A stretch of DNA of 64,000 nucleotides, taken from Aspidiotus rigidus. Taxonomy: Eukaryota > Arthropoda > Insecta > Hemiptera > Diaspididae. The stretch lies in NCBI GenBank assembly GCA_035079385.1, contig JAVHKY010000018.1, forward strand, positions 2,480,001-2,544,000, written 5' to 3'. The translations under genes were made by a program, and so were the position numbers. Below, one piece after another: positions 60,955 through 64,000 of this stretch (position 1 is its first letter; every line of letters starts with the position of its first letter). The notes under the pieces were generated by a model. The model was not told where the DNA came from. It did not search any database and was given only the letters and a program-made list of their open reading frames with translations.

Positions 60955-61683
60955 GCTCTTGCCTGTGGCAAGGCTAGAGTCCCTATGCAATCGCGAAAAA
61001 AAAGAGAGAGAAAAAAAAACAAGACTGAGTCGCCATGCGCCTTAGTATCCGAGTCTCTTGGTTTTTTTTCTAATTGACTGTTACGTGACGGAAATTTATT
61101 TTTTAATGTTTTTCAAAAGATCTGGAGCTTCTTTTCCTACCAAGATGTAGAGCTCAAGAGATCTTGATTTTTTCTATATGTCAAGATATGGAAACCAAGA
61201 GATTTGCAACTTTGTTCCACTCTGATCTGGAATATCAGAGACTTAATATTAGTACATACGGTAGGTAGGTATTACGATTAAGGAAGTATCGAGAAGAAGA
61301 AACTTCCTTAAAGACTGAACAGAAATTTGAAAACTGCTATGCAAAAATGAAATCATAAGTGACACAGAATATATAATACGTGCAGTATTAATCAAACAAT
61401 ATACATTATCATCAATATTGATGTTCGAAGACTATCGTGGTCATCTTGGTCACTCTTGACGAAGACTGTCCGAGAAATAAAATTTGCCAGGCAAAAATTA
61501 AATCTCAAGAGACAGAGAATGTATATCTTGAGTGACCTGAAATTTGGAAATTGCTATGCAAAAATAAAATCTCGAGTAACAGAGAATGTATGTATTACTT
61601 GAGTGACGTCACAATACATTTTTCCGGTTAGAACTTTTTCTTTTTCCAATTGCATAGGGGCTCTCGCCTGCGGAGGCAAGAGC
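60955..61683. mobile_element. Nested inverted-repeat element whose ends are themselves hairpins
   Basis: GCTCTTGCC at the left end is mirrored by GGCAAGAGC at the right end, and the inverted similarity runs about 38 bp inward to CCCTATGCAAT. Each end is also a small palindrome by itself (GCTCTCGCCTGCGGAGGCAAGAGC on the right splits into GCTCTCGCCT and AGGCAAGAGC). Inside, a block with GCTATGCAAAAAT and AAATCTCRAG words repeats two to three times (61,325-61,385; 61,490-61,610). No coding capacity. Confidence 0.7.
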
Positions 61684-62079
61684 AATACACTGTATATTAC
61701 TTCAGAACCGTGTACATGTGTTCGGCTAAAATAATGATAAAGTACGTATTTTCATGTTCATATTATATTTACGCTCTCCTCTCTGGCAACACTGACGCGC
61801 TAGCCTAAAATGTATGAATCTTATCCAATAGGAAATTTTGTGTGGAATATTTTTTTACTGAGGTGTTTTTCCCCTCAGACGCATACTTTCCGTAGAAACT
61901 GAGAAAAACTGAATTTTTTACCCCTTTCCCCCCCTTTTCAGGTCCTTCCGGGGGTCAATTCAAAAAGTAACAACGATTTTTGTATTCAGCAGTTCCAAAA
62001 CATTCTAGAACCATCATTTACTCAATTGTTACACAAAATGCTTCTAGCCAGGCATTTTTCTAAAAGATTTACCAGTCTA

Positions 62080-64000
62080 TTTATGAAGCGAAAGGCAAAC
62101 TTACATAGATAATTTCTTCGACGTTCATGAAAGCTTGTAGACTTAAGATCTTTAGCGGTGAGATTAAGATCATCATCATCATGGTCTTTGGTAACAAACC
62201 GCATAAAAATTATCTAGGCCTATAAGTTGATGATTATAAGTACCGCGACTAAGTATTCATGTGTATACCTCATCATGAGAAAACCTTCAGAGAAAATACG
62301 AGAAAGGAAATGAAAAAAGGCGCGTCCACAGTATAGATAACAAATTGAAAGAATAGGTACAAAAAAAAGTTGAGAATTGTAGATTTTTCCTGTGTATATA
62401 TAGGTACTGTAATATAAAATCGACTAAAGAATTGCAGCCGCGTGTAATTAATGCCGTTACCGAATGAATTCCTCGGCTGCTTGTATAGTTTTTCTATTTC
62501 TTGCGAAACCTTTTAACAATCATCGTCCATTATATTAACTAATAGCGAACAGTGCAATGCGGTGCAGTCGGTGTCGGCTTTCTATATGGAAAACTGGTTA
62601 CGGGAATTCTGCTGATCTACGCGGATACTGTTCTCAGCATACGTAAGTTATAAAGTTTAATATTGTGCGAGAGCGGAGTGCGCATACAATATCGTCGCCA
62701 TTTCAATTTCAATTTCCAAGTTTTTTTTTTTTCTATCTTCTATCCTCTTCGTCGCCACCGCCTCATTGCTTCTTTCTTCTTCTTAAATACAGTAATATGT
62801 AATCGTTGCATCCACATCGGGCATACCGCGCATATATACAACACTTCTTATCTCGTGGAAACGGAATCGCATTAATGAAATACAAATGTGCGAACATTCT
62901 CGTATCTAGGTATAATATTGCGCTGAATATGGAAGAACGGATCGGCCATTTTGAATTCGAGTCTAATTAAACATCATACAGCGGTACGCGGTCTTATAAG
63001 TAGGTCTACGTACTTCTTTGTAGGTATATATGTAATAATCGTCCAAGGGTTATAAGGTTGCACTTTGGGCCTTTTTGGATTTTGTGCGTAGGCGCAGAAA
63101 AATGAAACCGGAGAAAAGTGTCAAATGAGATTTGTATAACATAGTATTACGAGCATTCCCCACCGCGCCTTTCGTATAGGTTTCGACTGCATGTTGAAGA
63201 AGAAAAGAAGAGAAATCTAGGTTGAAGTGAGCGAGGGCGAGGGAATGCGCGAAGGGATTGAAATGCGACTGTGTATAGTATCATATACACGCGCCATTGA
63301 AGAGGAAGGGTAGAAAGAGCGTCAGCTATATACCTTTGGACTGGCACACTGCGAGAGATCTTGTGCGTAATGTCAGCATCAGTTCATCGTTTAAAAAAAT
63401 GTTACCGCATTAGCACGCGCATAAGCCTTTAGGTGTAGATTAAAGCGTTCAAGGTGTAGTAATTTATGTGCGGGTCTTTCGAACAGCCACTCGGAGAGGA
63501 AATGGAATTTTGGAACGTGTCTTTTTCGTTACCAAATCATTCAGGTTTGTAGCTATACCTCGATAACTCTTTGGTTGCCTTTTCGTCATTGGTTATTTAG
63601 ACCCAGGACTGGGTCACGTGATATTCGAGTGCATAATAGTAGATTCACATTAGTTTGAGAAAGAAACTCGCAGACCGAAATTGAGGATAATCGACGGTAG
63701 AAAAGATGATAGTGAAGAGGGGTTTTTTAGGCTTGAAGTGCGAAAAAGACCATGAAAAGGCTAACATGGTCAGGAGTGAAGGAAAATAGTTATCCCATTT
63801 AGGTTTGTGAAGAAGAATTTCATCGAGTTTTTGAAAAAATATTACTTTTTTGGTTTGTGTACTTTTGACCATTCTAACTCTCTTGCTTTGTATGTTAGAT
63901 TAAAGCCACTTCGATAAATCTTGTCTGTATAGTTCGATGGTCGTAATTTATCTAAGTTCTCCCACCATCGTAAATACCTCGGAAGTCGAAATTTTTCTGA
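62080..64000. other. No gene recognised
   Basis: Mostly unique DNA with a CpG-containing patch at 63,150-63,260. The 75-codon minus-strand frame at 63,645-63,872 is not recognised. The last 21 bases (GGAAGTCGAAATTTTTCTGA) resemble a 47-bp unit of the foldback family and may be the edge of another copy. Confidence 0.45.

Larger units (their letters stand above)
59358..62079. mobile_element. 2.7-kb DNA element with about 380-bp terminal inverted repeats and TA flanks
   Basis: The left end (59,360-59,735) and right end (61,688-62,077) are inverted repeats of about 380-390 bp at roughly 85-90% identity by eye, starting GACTGGTAAAT and including TTGTTACTTTTTGAATTG. Both ends are flanked by TA, which fits the TA target duplication of the Tc1/mariner superfamily, although TA alone is weak evidence. 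The interior (59,736-61,687) has no recognisable transposase frame, but holds a 45-bp-arm hairpin and another inverted-repeat element. It looks like a dead, non-autonomous element with unusually long ends. Confidence 0.8.

Noticed and set aside
63610..63630. E-box (CACGTG) as a regulatory site
   Set aside because: A single 6-mer without a nearby gene; expected many times by chance.

Overview
This is a gene-poor, AT-rich stretch of a eukaryotic nuclear genome, most likely from an insect. The reasons are: decayed Jockey-type non-LTR retrotransposons that end in an RNase H domain, a Penelope-like relic, many small inverted-repeat elements including one hAT-type MITE with a clean 8-bp target duplication, a short interstitial TTAGG run (insect telomere unit) near 5,800, and introns or intergenic DNA dominated by microsatellites and homopolymer tracts. 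I cannot fix the order or species from the sequence. Nothing suggests bacterial, plasmid or viral DNA, and there is no operon, CRISPR array, rRNA or recognisable tRNA.

Only one convincing protein gene is present: an apparently intronless minus-strand gene (11,720-9,762) encoding about 652 residues. It has a basic, Ser/Arg-rich N-terminal half, a long acidic disordered middle and a compact basic C-terminal domain. A TATA box lies upstream and a poly(A) signal 10 nt after the stop. I do not recognise its family. A second, weaker trace of host coding DNA is a 111-nt plus-strand exon candidate at 49,619-49,729 with good splice signals, so much of the right half may be intronic.

Layout: the left edge (1-385) is the end of a non-LTR reverse transcriptase. 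From 386 to 9,740 the DNA is largely unrecognised. The orphan gene follows, then a dispersed foldback repeat family (copies near 5.6, 13.7, 14.8-15.7, 31.1-32.0 and 47.0-47.4 kb). The 17-22 kb part has GC-richer blocks. From 23 to 27.4 kb the DNA is dense in MITEs, including a hAT MITE nested in another inverted-repeat element. From 30.4 to 42.2 kb there are a Jockey-like LINE interrupted by a foldback element, a LINE ORF1 remnant, a Penelope relic, blocks of an odd TCGA-rich mosaic repeat, and a probable non-autonomous Helitron. A second Jockey-like relic sits at 47.4-48.3 kb, another TCGA-rich block and a LINE scrap at 51.4-52.1 kb, a cluster of CRE palindromes at 54.1-54.5 kb, and a 2.7-kb element with about 380-bp inverted ends at 59.4-62.1 kb.

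The best candidates for something undescribed are the foldback family, whose two arm pairs interdigitate (A-B-A'-B'), the TCGA-rich mosaic repeat, and a window-wide excess of the palindrome TGACGTCA (at least 12 perfect copies, 7 of them GTGACGTCAC). All coordinates of repeats were read by eye and can be off by several bases.
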